59,760 nt of DNA from Afipia sp. (GCA_017474385.1 JAFVHU010000044.1:1-59760); one strand, 5' to 3'; shown: positions 37,327 to 45,833, numbered from the stretch's first letter. Translations and numbers: made by a program. Notes: generated by a model from the letters alone, not told the origin.

Positions 37327-37458
37327 TCAGTGCGGAGCGATCCAGAGCCGCAGGATATAGGCGAAAGCGGCAACGGTGCCTGTGCCCAGCAGCCACAGCG
37401 CTGCGAACCACAGCAGGCGCTGCGTCAGGGGCCGAGGCTGTTCGGGCGGCGAGGTCAT
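37327..37458 (-). CDS. CydX-like small membrane subunit (DUF2474 type)
   Basis: A 43-residue reading frame starts at ATG 37458, seven bases after the cydB stop. It has a polar N terminus (MTSPPEQPRPLTQ) and one hydrophobic helix (RLLWFAALWLLGTGTVAAFA) followed by YILRLWIAPH. This position, length and RLLWF-type helix match the small DUF2474 proteins that accompany cyanide-insensitive bd oxidases and play the CydX role of stabilising the haem-binding complex. It is short enough to be missed by automatic calling. Confidence 0.8.
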   Translation of the reverse strand: MTSPPEQPRPLTQRLLWFAALWLLGTGTVAAFAYILRLWIAPH

Positions 37459-37465
37459 ACTCACC

Positions 37466-38479
37466 TTAATGATAGCCGCTGGAAGCATCGACCTTGCCGC
37501 GGAACACCCAATAGGCCCACGCGGTATAGGCGAGGATGATCGGCACCAGGATCGCGACGCCGAAGATCATGAAGTTGAGGCTGTTGGCCGGTGCGGCCGC
37601 CTGCCAGATGGTGATGCTCTGCGGCACGATGTAGGGATACATGCTGACGCCGAGGCCAACGTAAGTGATCGCGAACAACACCAGCGAGAGAACAAACGGC
37701 CGGTAGTCCTGCTTGTTGGCGAGACTCTTCAGCAGCAACAGCGTGATCGCCGCCACCGCGATCGGAATCGGTGCGGTGAACAGGATGTTCGGCCACTCAA
37801 ACCAGCGCCGCCAGTAGTCGGCCTGAAGGAATGGCGTCGCGAGGCTGACGGCGACAATGGCGATCAGTGTGGCGACCAATAGATACCAGCTCAGCCGATA
37901 AGCGTGGTCGCGTAACTCGCCGGTGGTCTTCATGACAAGCCACGTTGCGCCGAGCAAACCGTAACCGGCGACAACTGCGCAGCCTGTTAGAATGCTGAAT
38001 GGCGTCAACCAGTCCCACCATCCGCCTGCATAGTGCCTGCCTTCGACGTGAATGCCTTGCAAGATCGCGCCGAGCGCGATGCCTTGCGCCATCGCCGCGA
38101 TTAGCGAGCCGCCTGCAAAGGCGATGTCCCAGCGGTTGCGCTCGCTCCGGGTGCGCCAGCGGAATTCAAAGGCAACGCCGCGAAATATAAGTCCGATCAG
38201 CATGGCGATGATCGGCGTATAGAGCGCCGGCATCAGGATCGCATAGGCCAATGGAAATGCCGCCATCAAGCCGCCGCCGCCGAGCACCAGCCAGGTCTCG
38301 TTGCCGTCCCACACCGGGGCGACCGTATTCATGATGACGTTGCGGTCTTCCTTCTTCGGAAAGAAAGGAAACAGCATGCCGAGGCCGAGATCGAAGCCGT
38401 CCATCACGATGTACATGAAGACGGCAAAGGCGATGATGAAGGCCCAGAGCGTTGCGATGTCGAATGTGAATTCGGCCAT
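37466..38479 (-). CDS. cydB: cytochrome bd-type ubiquinol oxidase subunit II
   Basis: The 337-residue protein has about nine transmembrane helices and the CydB start IATLWAFIIAFAVFMYIVMD, then GFDLGLGMLFPFF, WDGNETWLVLGGGGLMAAFP near 57 and FRGVAFEFR near 98, all family hallmarks. It binds no haem itself but completes the inner-membrane oxidase. Its ATG lies five bases after the subunit I stop, so they are co-translated. Confidence 0.95.
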   Translation of the reverse strand: MAEFTFDIATLWAFIIAFAVFMYIVMDGFDLGLGMLFPFFPKKEDRNVIMNTVAPVWDGNETWLVLGGGGLMAAFPLAYAILMPALYTPIIAMLIGLIFRGVAFEFRWRTRSERNRWDIAFAGGSLIAAMAQGIALGAILQGIHVEGRHYAGGWWDWLTPFSILTGCAVVAGYGLLGATWLVMKTTGELRDHAYRLSWYLLVATLIAIVAVSLATPFLQADYWRRWFEWPNILFTAPIPIAVAAITLLLLKSLANKQDYRPFVLSLVLFAITYVGLGVSMYPYIVPQSITIWQAAAPANSLNFMIFGVAILVPIILAYTAWAYWVFRGKVDASSGYH

Positions 38480-38484
38480 GGCGT

Positions 38485-39888
38485 TTACCTCTGTCCTGCG
38501 TGAGCGGCCTGCGCGGGCGTGATGCCCGCGGCGCGAGCCGGCGCGTCCGCGCGCGGACCTTCTTCGCCATGATGCGGCGGCTCATGCATCAATCGCAGAA
38601 TGTAGAACACGCCCATGCCGAAGACGATGAAGTAAACCACGATGAAGGCGAGCAGCGAGGTCGCAACCGCAGGCGCGTCGAGCGGTGACGCCGAATCCAC
38701 CGTGCGCAACAGCCCGTAAACCGTGAACGGCTGACGTCCGGCTTCTGTCGTCACCCAGCCGGCCAGCACAGCAATGAATCCCGCCGGGCCCATCGCGAGC
38801 GCATAGCGATGCAGCCAGCGCGACTCATAAAGGATGCCGCGCCAGCGCGCGTAAAGACTGAAGAGGCCGACGCCGAGCATCAGGAATCCGATTCCGACCA
38901 TGATGCGGAACGACCAGAACACCAGCCCGACCTTGGGCCAGTTTTCGCGCGGCACGGTATCGAGGCCTTTCAGCGGCGCATCGAGCGAATGCTTGAGGAT
39001 CAGCGACGATGCCTTCGGGATTTCGATGGAGTATTTCACCTTCGCTTCGTCCTGATCGGGAATGCCGAACAGGATCAATGGTGCGCCATTTGGATGGCTC
39101 TGGAAGTGCCCTTCCATCGCCATCACCTTAACCGGCTGATGCTCGAGCGTGTTGAGGCCGTGCTGGTCTCCGGCGAAGATCTGGATCGGCGCCACCAGCG
39201 CGGCCATCCACATCGCCATCGAGAACATCACGCGGGCGCCTTCCAGCCGCGTGCTCTTCAGAAGATGATAGGCGCCGACGGCGCCGACCACGAAGGCGGT
39301 GGTGAGATATGCCGCCAGCACCATGTGGACGAGGCGATAGGGAAAGGATGGATTGAAGATCACCTTCCACCAGTCGGCGGCGACGAACTGGCCCTGCGAG
39401 TTCATCGCAAAGCCTGTCGGCGTCTGCATCCACGAGTTGGCCGACAGGATCCAGAACGCCGAGATCAATGTGCCGATGGCGACCATGAGGGTCGCGACGA
39501 AATGCAGCTTGTGGCCGACACGGTTGAGCCCGAACAGCATGACGCCGAGAAAGCCCGCTTCAAGAAAGAAGGCGGTCAGCACCTCGTAAGCCATCAGCGG
39601 GCCGATGATCGGTCCGGTCTTGTCCGAGAACACCGCCCAGTTGGTGCCGAACTGGTAGGACATCACGATGCCGGAGACGACGCCCATGCCGAAGGCGACG
39701 GCGAAAATTTTCAGCCAATAATTGAAAAGGTTGATGAAGACTTCGCGGCCGGTCCATAGCCACAGCGCTTCGAGGACGGCGAGATAGCTTGCAAGGCCGA
39801 TGGAGAAGGCCGGAAACACGATGTGAAAGCTCATCGTGAACGAAAACTGCAAGCGCGCCAGGGTAATGGCGTCGAAACCGTCGAACAT
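38485..39888 (-). CDS. cydA: cytochrome bd-type ubiquinol oxidase subunit I, CIO-like
   Basis: The start is ATG 39888 with GGAGGT seven bases upstream; a longer reading is rejected. The 467-residue protein has the haem ligand His22 region SFTMSFHIVFPAF, GTNWAVFSDKTGPIIGPLMA near 80, the quinol-site region GDQHGLNTLEHQPVKVMAME near 241 and the conserved GWVTTEAGRQPF near 374. Its short quinol loop and length are those of cyanide-insensitive oxidases (CioA). It reduces oxygen with ubiquinol electrons. The symbol cioA would serve equally well. Confidence 0.94.
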   Translation of the reverse strand: MFDGFDAITLARLQFSFTMSFHIVFPAFSIGLASYLAVLEALWLWTGREVFINLFNYWLKIFAVAFGMGVVSGIVMSYQFGTNWAVFSDKTGPIIGPLMAYEVLTAFFLEAGFLGVMLFGLNRVGHKLHFVATLMVAIGTLISAFWILSANSWMQTPTGFAMNSQGQFVAADWWKVIFNPSFPYRLVHMVLAAYLTTAFVVGAVGAYHLLKSTRLEGARVMFSMAMWMAALVAPIQIFAGDQHGLNTLEHQPVKVMAMEGHFQSHPNGAPLILFGIPDQDEAKVKYSIEIPKASSLILKHSLDAPLKGLDTVPRENWPKVGLVFWSFRIMVGIGFLMLGVGLFSLYARWRGILYESRWLHRYALAMGPAGFIAVLAGWVTTEAGRQPFTVYGLLRTVDSASPLDAPAVATSLLAFIVVYFIVFGMGVFYILRLMHEPPHHGEEGPRADAPARAAGITPAQAAHAGQR

Positions 39889-40001
39889 CGCGGACCTCCG
39901 GCATGTCCAATCCGGAAGTGCTATAGCATGTGCTCCGCGATGTTGATAATCGCCGCGATGCACAAAGTTGCATGGCTCAGGCGCAATCGCGCCTGCGGCA
40001 T

Positions 40002-40559
40002 TTAGCTGCTGGCGTTCAACAGCTTGCCGACGGTGCGGTCGATTTCATCGTAGGCGCCCTCGCCGGCGTGGCTGTAGACGATCTTGCCGGATTGATCGAC
40101 GATGTACTGCGCCGGCCAATACTGATTGCGGTAAGCATTCCAGGTCGCAGACTTGTTGTCCTGCGCGACGGGATAGGTGATGCCGTGCCGCTTCAATGCG
40201 GCCTGCACGTTGTTCGCTGAATGCTCGAACGGAAATTCCGGCGTATGGATGCCGACGACGACGAAGCCCTTGTCCTTGTACTTGGCATAGAGCTGCGTGA
40301 CGTGTGGCAGGGTGTTGACGCAGTTGACGCAGCCGTAGGTCCAGAAATTCACAAGCACGACCTTGCCGCGCAGGCTCGCGAGCGTCAGCGGCTGTGAGTT
40401 GAACCAGTTGCCGAGACCGGTGAATTCGGGGGCCGTGGTCGTGATTTCCGCGACTTGAACCGCGCTGCCGGCCGCTGCGGCCTCATTGCTGCGGCCGGGC
40501 AATGTCGAGGCCATGAGCGCGAGCGCGGCCACCGAAAGCATCCTGGTGAAGTTTCGCAT
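40002..40559 (-). CDS. periplasmic thioredoxin-like redoxin (TlpA/DipZ C-domain type)
   Basis: The 185-residue protein has a signal peptide (RMLSVAALALMASTL) and a thioredoxin fold with the redox pair in NFWTYGCVNCVNTLPHV near 72, preceded by LRGKVVLV. GIHTPEFPFEHS near 103 and YWPAQYIVDQSGKIVYSH near 145 resemble the C-terminal domain of mycobacterial DipZ. It starts 15 bp after a CcdA-like gene, which probably supplies its electrons. The likely role is disulfide reduction in the periplasm, perhaps for cytochrome c maturation or oxidative stress. Confidence 0.9.
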   Translation of the reverse strand: MRNFTRMLSVAALALMASTLPGRSNEAAAAGSAVQVAEITTTAPEFTGLGNWFNSQPLTLASLRGKVVLVNFWTYGCVNCVNTLPHVTQLYAKYKDKGFVVVGIHTPEFPFEHSANNVQAALKRHGITYPVAQDNKSATWNAYRNQYWPAQYIVDQSGKIVYSHAGEGAYDEIDRTVGKLLNASS

Positions 40560-40574
40560 GGATCTCTCCTTGAG

Positions 40575-41306
40575 TTACAGGCCGATCTGGCCGTTCGGAT
40601 AAAACTGGGTCAGCCACGCCACCGCGAGCGTGTCGTACTGAAAATAGGTGGCGGCGGCGAAGGCGATTACGATCACGCCGAAGCCTTGCTGCAATCGCGG
40701 CCCGATCCGCGCGAGACTGCGCACACGCGCGGTCACGGCCTGTCCGCCATAGGCGATCACGAGCATCGGGATCGCAGCGCCGATGGCATAGGTCACCAGC
40801 AGCAGCGAGGCCCATGCGGTGTCCTTGGAGGTTGCGACGACGGTGAGGATCGATCCGAGCACCGGTCCGGCGCACGGCGTCCACACCAGTCCCAGCGTCG
40901 TGCCGAGAATGAATCCGCCGAGCAGGCCCTGACGGTCGCGCGGTGTGGCGGTCTGTTGCGTCAGTCCGGCAAACCGGATCGAGAGCCACTCGAACGGCGC
41001 GGGCCAGATCATCAGCAGTCCGAAGATCGCAAGCAGAACGGCCGCGCCGTCACGCAGGACACTCGGATCGAAATCGAACAGACGCGTCAGCGCAGTGAGC
41101 GCCAGTGCGACGATCGAGAACGCGACCACGAAACCGGCGGCGATGAACGCCGGGCGGAGCGGGCTGGTCTGTCCGGCCGACGCGCCAAGCAGAATCGGCA
41201 GCACCGGCAATGTGCAGGGTGCTGCGATGGTGACGACGCCGGCCAGCGCCGCGAGAACAAGATTGAGCACGATCCGGGTCCGCCGAAAGTCCAGGCGGCC
41301 GCGCAT
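40575..41306 (-). CDS. CcdA/DipZ-family thiol-disulfide electron carrier
   Basis: The 243-residue membrane protein has six or so helices and the two signature cysteine-proline motifs of CcdA: APCTLPVLPILLG near residue 29 and TPCAGPVLGS near 143. It moves reducing power from cytoplasmic thioredoxin to the periplasmic redoxin encoded downstream. The pair reproduces, as separate genes, what DipZ carries as one polypeptide. Confidence 0.9.
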   Translation of the reverse strand: MRGRLDFRRTRIVLNLVLAALAGVVTIAAPCTLPVLPILLGASAGQTSPLRPAFIAAGFVVAFSIVALALTALTRLFDFDPSVLRDGAAVLLAIFGLLMIWPAPFEWLSIRFAGLTQQTATPRDRQGLLGGFILGTTLGLVWTPCAGPVLGSILTVVATSKDTAWASLLLVTYAIGAAIPMLVIAYGGQAVTARVRSLARIGPRLQQGFGVIVIAFAAATYFQYDTLAVAWLTQFYPNGQIGL

Positions 41307-41430
41307 GACGCGGCTGCCGCAAGATGGGTTCGGGGGAATCTTCGGGGAGGCAAGCTGCGATGTTACCGGCGCGCGGCGTCACGTGTTCGTGACACAGGCG
41401 CGAGGGGCGATCACACGGCGGTGGATGCCG

Positions 41431-42183
41431 TCAACGCATGAAGAAGCGCACCGGCACGGTGAAACTCGCGGAGCTTTGCGTCATTTCCGGCGGGAACGAC
41501 GGCAATGGCTGCGCGCGGCGGATCATCGCCATGGTTTCGCCATCCAAAGCCGACGAGCCGGACGATTTGGCAAGTCGCGCACTCAGCACGCCGCCGGTGC
41601 GGCTGACGGTGAAGCTCAGCATCGCGACGCCCTGCTCGCCGGCCGCCTTCGCGCCCGACGGATACTGCTTGTAGCGCTGGAGATGCGCCGAGAGGATGCC
41701 GTTATAGCTCGCGCGGGCGGCCTGCGCGGCGCGCGGCGTTGCCGTGGTCTGCGGCGCGGGATTCTCGGTGGGCTTCTTCGGCTTCTCGACGACAGGCTTC
41801 GGCTTCTGCTTCACCGGCTCCGGCTTGGGCTTTGGCTTTTCGGGAGGTGCGACGACCTCGGCCTTTTCCTGTACCGGCGTCGGTGCGATCTGCTCCTCGA
41901 CGACATCCGGCTGTTTTTCAGGCTCGGGGGCGGGAGGTTCGGCCTCCTGCATCTGCGGGCCGGGCGCGATGTCCTGCTGCACCGGGTCAGGCGTTTGCGG
42001 CGCGGGTTCCAGATCGAGCATGATCGGTTCGGACGCCGTGCCGATCGCGTCCGGCATCGACGGCGTGTACAGGACAAATCCCGCGACCAGCGCCACATGC
42101 GTCGCCACCACCAGCGCCGCCGCGAGACCCCAGCGGCGGACGTCGGATATGTCGGGCGGTCCGTGCAGGACGAGTGTGTTCAT
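41431..42183 (-). CDS. tonB: TonB-family energy transducer
   Basis: From ATG 42183 the 250-residue protein has a single N-terminal membrane anchor (LAAALVVATHVALVAGFVLY). Then comes a long Pro/Glu/Lys-rich periplasmic spacer (about 60-150) and a C-terminal TonB domain with LQRYKQYPSGAKAAGEQGVA near 170 and ending SFTVPVRFFMR. A longer frame upstream would be translated from palindromes and is rejected. It completes the exbB-exbD-tonB system, though two palindromes separate it from exbD by 182 bp. Confidence 0.9.
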   Translation of the reverse strand: MNTLVLHGPPDISDVRRWGLAAALVVATHVALVAGFVLYTPSMPDAIGTASEPIMLDLEPAPQTPDPVQQDIAPGPQMQEAEPPAPEPEKQPDVVEEQIAPTPVQEKAEVVAPPEKPKPKPEPVKQKPKPVVEKPKKPTENPAPQTTATPRAAQAARASYNGILSAHLQRYKQYPSGAKAAGEQGVAMLSFTVSRTGGVLSARLAKSSGSSALDGETMAMIRRAQPLPSFPPEMTQSSASFTVPVRFFMR

Positions 42184-42204
42184 TGCAGCGAGGCTCTCTG
42201 CCGT

Positions 42205-42280
42205 CAGTGTGGTGGTTCGCAAGTCCGCAACATTTTCTCGGCACCTTACATTTGCGGACTTGCGAACCAAAACCACACTG
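42205..42280. repeat. long imperfect palindrome, family member C
   Basis: The left arm 42205-42230 and right arm 42252-42280 pair over 26 bp, with three unpaired bases (AAA) in the right arm nine to twelve bases from its outer end. The ends read CAGTGTGGT and ACCACACTG, the inner stem GGTTCGCAAGTCCGCAA. The loop is 21 nt. Compared with members A and B it has the bulge on the opposite arm, so it is in the reverse orientation. Confidence 0.85.
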
Positions 42281-42292
42281 AAATTATAATTT

Positions 42293-42369
42293 CTAGTGTC
42301 CTTTTGAATCCGAAGTTCGCTATGGAGCGCGCCGCGAAAACGAGGCGAACTTCGGATTCAGGACACTAG
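42293..42369. repeat. long imperfect palindrome, family member B
   Basis: The left arm 42293-42320 and right arm 42345-42369 pair over 25 bp with three unpaired T on the left arm after the tenth base. Ends read CTAGTGTCCT and AGGACACTAG; the inner stem is GAATCCGAAGTTCGC. The loop is 24 nt. The last bases contain the TAG stop codon of exbD (42366-42368 on the minus strand). It lies 12 bp from member C. Confidence 0.88.
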
Positions 42370-42794
42370 TTTCTTGCGTCGAGCCCGACCAGCGCCACCT
42401 TGAGGTAGCCGGCGTTGCGCAGCAGGTTCATGACGTCCATCAGTTCACCGTACGGGACGGTCTTGTCGGCGCGCAGGAAGACCGGATCGGACTTCTTACC
42501 GCTGGTGGCCGCGTCGAGCGTGCCGATCAGCGTCGTGCGCGGAACGACGTTCTCGCCGACTGCAACCGAAAGGTCAGGCTTCACGGTGATGAAGACCGGC
42601 TTGTCGGGCCGTGGCGGCGGCGTCGCCGTCGATGCCGGAAGCTCGACGCCAATATCGACGGTGGCCAGCGGTGCGGCAACCATGAAGATGATGAGGAGAA
42701 CCAGCATCACGTCGATGAACGGCGTGACATTGATTTCGTGTGTCTCGGACAGATCGTCATCTGCTTCGACTTTTCCACCCAGGCGAGCGCCCAT
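42366..42794 (-). CDS. exbD: biopolymer transport protein ExbD
   Basis: The 142-residue protein has one N-terminal helix with the essential membrane aspartate (NVTPFIDVMLVLLIIFMVAA, near residue 22-41) and a periplasmic domain (VELPAS..., DKTVPYGELMDVMNLLRNAG). It uses the proton gradient with ExbB to energise TonB. It starts four bases after the exbB stop. Its stop codon lies inside palindrome B, so the element has inserted at, or replaced, the natural 3' end. Confidence 0.94.
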   Translation of the reverse strand: MGARLGGKVEADDDLSETHEINVTPFIDVMLVLLIIFMVAAPLATVDIGVELPASTATPPPRPDKPVFITVKPDLSVAVGENVVPRTTLIGTLDAATSGKKSDPVFLRADKTVPYGELMDVMNLLRNAGYLKVALVGLDARN

Positions 42795-42798
42795 GACT

Positions 42799-43731
42799 TT
42801 ACTCCGCTGCGCGCGCGATGCGTAATGAGCGGCGGCCCTGATCGCGGCTGATGAGCAGCATCACCTGCGCGGTCGCATCGCCAAGCAGCGCGCGATAGGC
42901 GGTGATCATGCGGACAAGATGATTGTAGATCACGACTGCCGGGATCGCGGCGATCAGGCCCATCGCGGTCGCGAGCAGCGCTTCGGCGATGCCGGGCGCG
43001 ACCACGGCAAGGTTGGTGGTGTGCGCTTCGGAAATGCCGATGAACGAATTCATGATGCCCCACACCGTGCCGAACAGGCCAACGAACGGCGCGGTCGCGC
43101 CGATGGTGGCGAGCATGCCGGTGCCGCGGGAAATCCGCCGCGACATCGCCGCCTCGACGCGGCTGAGCCGCAGTTCGACGCGATCCTTGAAGCCTTCGTC
43201 GTTGACGGTGTCCGACAGCGCCGCTTCCGCTGCTGCGGATTGCACCAGCCGCGATACGGCATCCTTGCCGCTGCGGGCGTCACGCTCGGCTTCGGCGAGA
43301 GAAATGTCGTTGGCGAGAACCTTAATGCGCTTCTTCGCACGCCTGGTCTCGTGGCGGAGTTCGAGAAGCTTCGCGACGCAGATCGTCCAGGTAATGAGCG
43401 AGGCGAAAGCCAATCCGATCATCACGGCTTTGACGACGATGTCCGCTCCCATGAACATGCCCCACGGGGACAGGTTGTGCGGAAGGTTGGGATTTTTTGC
43501 AGTCTGCCCAACGATGGGAGTCTGGGCGGCGGGGGCTTGCACAGCGGGCGCCGTGATCGCCGGAGCGGCTGGTGTCGGCGCCGGCGGTTGCGCGACAGGT
43601 GCTTGCGCAGCCGGTGTCTGTGCAGGTGGCGTTGGCGACGCGGGAGTTTGCGCGAAAGCCTGCGCGATCATCAAAGACGTTGCAGCGGCAAGCAAGACCA
43701 GTGATCCGGCAGCCTTCTTGGGGTTGGTCAT
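42799..43731 (-). CDS. exbB: biopolymer transport protein ExbB
   Basis: The 310-residue protein is of the long alphaproteobacterial type: signal peptide, an Ala/Pro/Gln-rich periplasmic extension (about 25-80), then three helices of the MotA/ExbB family. Hallmarks are GMLATIGATAPFVGLFGTVWGIMNSF-like sequence near 200 (split here as GMLATIGATAPFVGLFGTV) and EALLATAMGLIAAIPAVVIY near 245. It forms the proton channel with ExbD. It is the first gene of the exbB-exbD-tonB set. Confidence 0.94.
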   Translation of the reverse strand: MTNPKKAAGSLVLLAAATSLMIAQAFAQTPASPTPPAQTPAAQAPVAQPPAPTPAAPAITAPAVQAPAAQTPIVGQTAKNPNLPHNLSPWGMFMGADIVVKAVMIGLAFASLITWTICVAKLLELRHETRRAKKRIKVLANDISLAEAERDARSGKDAVSRLVQSAAAEAALSDTVNDEGFKDRVELRLSRVEAAMSRRISRGTGMLATIGATAPFVGLFGTVWGIMNSFIGISEAHTTNLAVVAPGIAEALLATAMGLIAAIPAVVIYNHLVRMITAYRALLGDATAQVMLLISRDQGRRSLRIARAAE

Positions 43732-43958
43732 ATGCTCTCCGCTTCTTCAAATTGCGTTTGCAGCCGACATCGGGGGAACGTCGGATTTGATAGCTGTTTT
43801 GCAGTTTTCGCCGTCTTGTAGTTTGGGTCCGAAGCTCTCGTCGATGAATCCGCAGCGAGGCACTGCGGCCATAGCCATTCGTTGAGAGGCAAGGTGTACC
43901 TACAGAATAATGCACTGCGATGTCCTTGTCGCCACCGGGGACCTAGATTCTGCCGAAA

Positions 43959-43973
43959 CTGGAACAATTCCAG
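43959..43973. promoter_or_regulatory. palindrome resembling an iron-control (Irr-type) box upstream of exbB
   Basis: CTGGAACAATTCCAG is a perfect 6-bp inverted repeat around three bases, 228 bp upstream of exbB. Rhizobial Irr boxes have the form TTTAGAA-N3-TTCTAAA. The same GAA-N3-TTC core and spacing occur here, but the flanks differ. This is a weak candidate. Confidence 0.3.
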
Positions 43974-43985
43974 ATTGATCGACCT

Positions 43986-44354
43986 TCAGAATTTCACATT
44001 CGTGAACAGCCGCGCGCCGAGCCCGGGCTGTAAAACCTCAGCTTTCTTGAAGAAAATGTGATTGCGAATCCGCTCGTTGAGCAGATTGTAGCCGTCGGTG
44101 GGCGTCTCGTTGAGCACCACGTCGTTCTGCGCGAAGGCATGCAGCAGCCCCACCCGCGTGTACCATTCGGCGTTGGGCCACCATACGCCGCCGCCAGCGC
44201 GCATCGGCGCGATACGCGGCACGTTGGTTCCGTCGGTGAAGGTTGCACGCACAATGCCATACTGTCCGTCGACGCCGAACATGCCGTCGCCGAGCGGTGT
44301 CACGTCGAACTGGGCTGCGACTTCGGCGCCCCGAGATCGCATCGCGCTGGCCAT
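43986..44354 (-). pseudogene. C-terminal remnant of a TonB-dependent receptor
   Basis: The 122-residue frame has no receptor plug or signal. It matches only the end of a TonB-dependent barrel: YGIVRATFTDGTNVPRIAPM near 33, GVWWPNAEWYTRVGLLHAFA near 55, PTDGYNLLNERIRNHIFFKK near 85 and the terminal LQPGLGARLFTNVKF. In full receptors of this kind (ZnuD/OprC-like) the last motifs read the same, with Phe at the C terminus. An in-frame TGA lies just upstream. It is probably the relic of a deleted receptor gene in the iron-uptake block. Confidence 0.78.
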
Positions 44355-44426
44355 AAGCGACCTGAATCAGCGGCCCCGCGGCGCCGCAGGTAGCAACGAA
44401 AAACCAGAGGTCTTAGATGATTGCGA

Positions 44427-45593
44427 CTATTCCGCGGGTGCGGCGTCGCCGACGGCTGACGGCGTCTTCGCCGGGCCATGGGAAGCGTTCATCAGCGCGC
44501 GCTGGCGGCGCTGGCGCAGCCAGACCAGAATGCCGGTGACGCCGAGCACGGCCGGCATGATGCCGCTCAGGAACACGACAAAGCGCCAGACTTCGCCGGA
44601 ATGACTGCCTTCATGCAGCCAGCGGATCCATGACGCGGTCCGGTCTCCCGACAGCGGCTGGACGACGCTGACCTCGCCGCTGCGGTCGTTGATCATGATC
44701 GTCACCGGTTCGGCCTTGCCGTCCTCGCGAAGCCTGACACGCCATGCGCCGGTCTGCGGATTGGGATAGAAGATTGCGTCGACGGCCGAGTTCGGCCGCG
44801 CGGCTGCGGTTGCGTAAATCGCCGACGGCGAACGCGTCGGCTTGTCTATGACCTGGCCTCCCGGTCCGCCGCGCTGCTGTTGCGGCGTCATTGGCGCCAC
44901 CGATGACAGCAGGTCGCGTCCTTGTTGCGGCCACGCCAGATAAATTCCGGTGAGCGAGATCAGCGCCAGCGGAAAGCAGATCCAGAAGCCGGTCATGTAA
45001 TGCAGATTCGACGATGTCGCCGGGCTGCGCCGCCATACGAAAGCGCGCGACCATTGGCCATGCCGCGGCCACCACAGGTAAAGGCCGGTGAGCGCGAGCG
45101 TCAGCATCGCAACGCCGGTCCATCCGACAGTGCTGCGGCCGTAGTCGGGAATCGTCAGGTTTTCATGGAACACATGCATGAAGCCGAAGAACGTGTTGCG
45201 GAAGTTGACCACGCTGAGCACGCGCGCATCGTGACGATCGATGGTCGCGGTCAGCCGCACCGGACGCTCGCCCTTCGCCGCGGGCCCGCGCAACGCGATC
45301 GTCAGCGGTACGCGGTTGTCTTCGGGGAAACTGATCGACATTGGCGTGAAGCCGTCGCCGGCAGCCTTGCGCGCATTATCGGCAGCGAGCGCGATGTCCG
45401 TCGGTTTCGACGGCGCAACCGCGCCGCGCGGGGTGCTCATGAACTCGCCGATGTCGTCGTGATAGACGAGGATCGCGCCGGACAGCGCAACCGGCACGAG
45501 CAGAATGAACAGGCCGATGCCGAGCCACAGATGAATGTTGCGCCAGAGCCGCTTCAGAGATCCGCGCCGGTGTGCCGAAGGTGCTGCTGGCAT
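44427..45593 (-). CDS. PepSY-associated membrane protein (siderophore reductase-like)
   Basis: The 388-residue protein starts with RLWRNIHLWLGIGLFILLVP and SGAILVYHDDI, the first helix and PepSY-TM hallmark. A periplasmic PepSY region (to about 140) follows, then further helices (VGWTGVAMLTLALTGLYLWW near 160, TGFWICFPLALISLTGIYLA near 205) and a last helix with RFVVFLSGIMPAVLGVTGIL near 340. Proteins of this type lie beside siderophore receptors and are thought to reduce or release iron from siderophores. It is divergent from the receptor gene at 45834. Confidence 0.87.
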   Translation of the reverse strand: MPAAPSAHRRGSLKRLWRNIHLWLGIGLFILLVPVALSGAILVYHDDIGEFMSTPRGAVAPSKPTDIALAADNARKAAGDGFTPMSISFPEDNRVPLTIALRGPAAKGERPVRLTATIDRHDARVLSVVNFRNTFFGFMHVFHENLTIPDYGRSTVGWTGVAMLTLALTGLYLWWPRHGQWSRAFVWRRSPATSSNLHYMTGFWICFPLALISLTGIYLAWPQQGRDLLSSVAPMTPQQQRGGPGGQVIDKPTRSPSAIYATAAARPNSAVDAIFYPNPQTGAWRVRLREDGKAEPVTIMINDRSGEVSVVQPLSGDRTASWIRWLHEGSHSGEVWRFVVFLSGIMPAVLGVTGILVWLRQRRQRALMNASHGPAKTPSAVGDAAPAE

Positions 45594-45602
45594 TTAGACT
45601 GC

Positions 45603-45772
45603 TTCTAACTCAGTGAATTTGGAGAGATTCTAAGGCGGGCCAATCAGAAGCGCGAACGCCTGCTTCTTCTAGTCGCACAGCGCATATTGTCGCAATTCCT
45701 ATTCACTTGGATGCCGCCAGTTTGAAGACGTTCTAATCTCAAAGGCTTTCTTGTCCTCCCGACTTTTTCTAA
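45603..45772. promoter_or_regulatory. divergent PepSY/receptor promoter region with four TTCTAA half-sites
   Basis: The 240-bp divergent space holds TTCTAA four times in the same orientation, at 45603, 45628, 45731 and 45767. The last is TTCTAAA, half of the Irr-type consensus TTTAGAA-N3-TTCTAAA. No complete box is present. The recurrence in an AT-poor genome and the iron-related neighbours suggest iron control, but it is a visual count only. Confidence 0.35.
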
Positions 45773-45833
45773 AGGCGGCCTTGAATTCGCCGTTCTCGTG
45801 AACGCGCGGCAATTTGAGTGGTGGGGCAAGACG

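Noticed and set aside
38809-39759. 316-residue plus-strand frame opposite cydA
   Set aside because: Its composition (Arg/His/Glu rich, no motif) is that of an antisense shadow of cydA.
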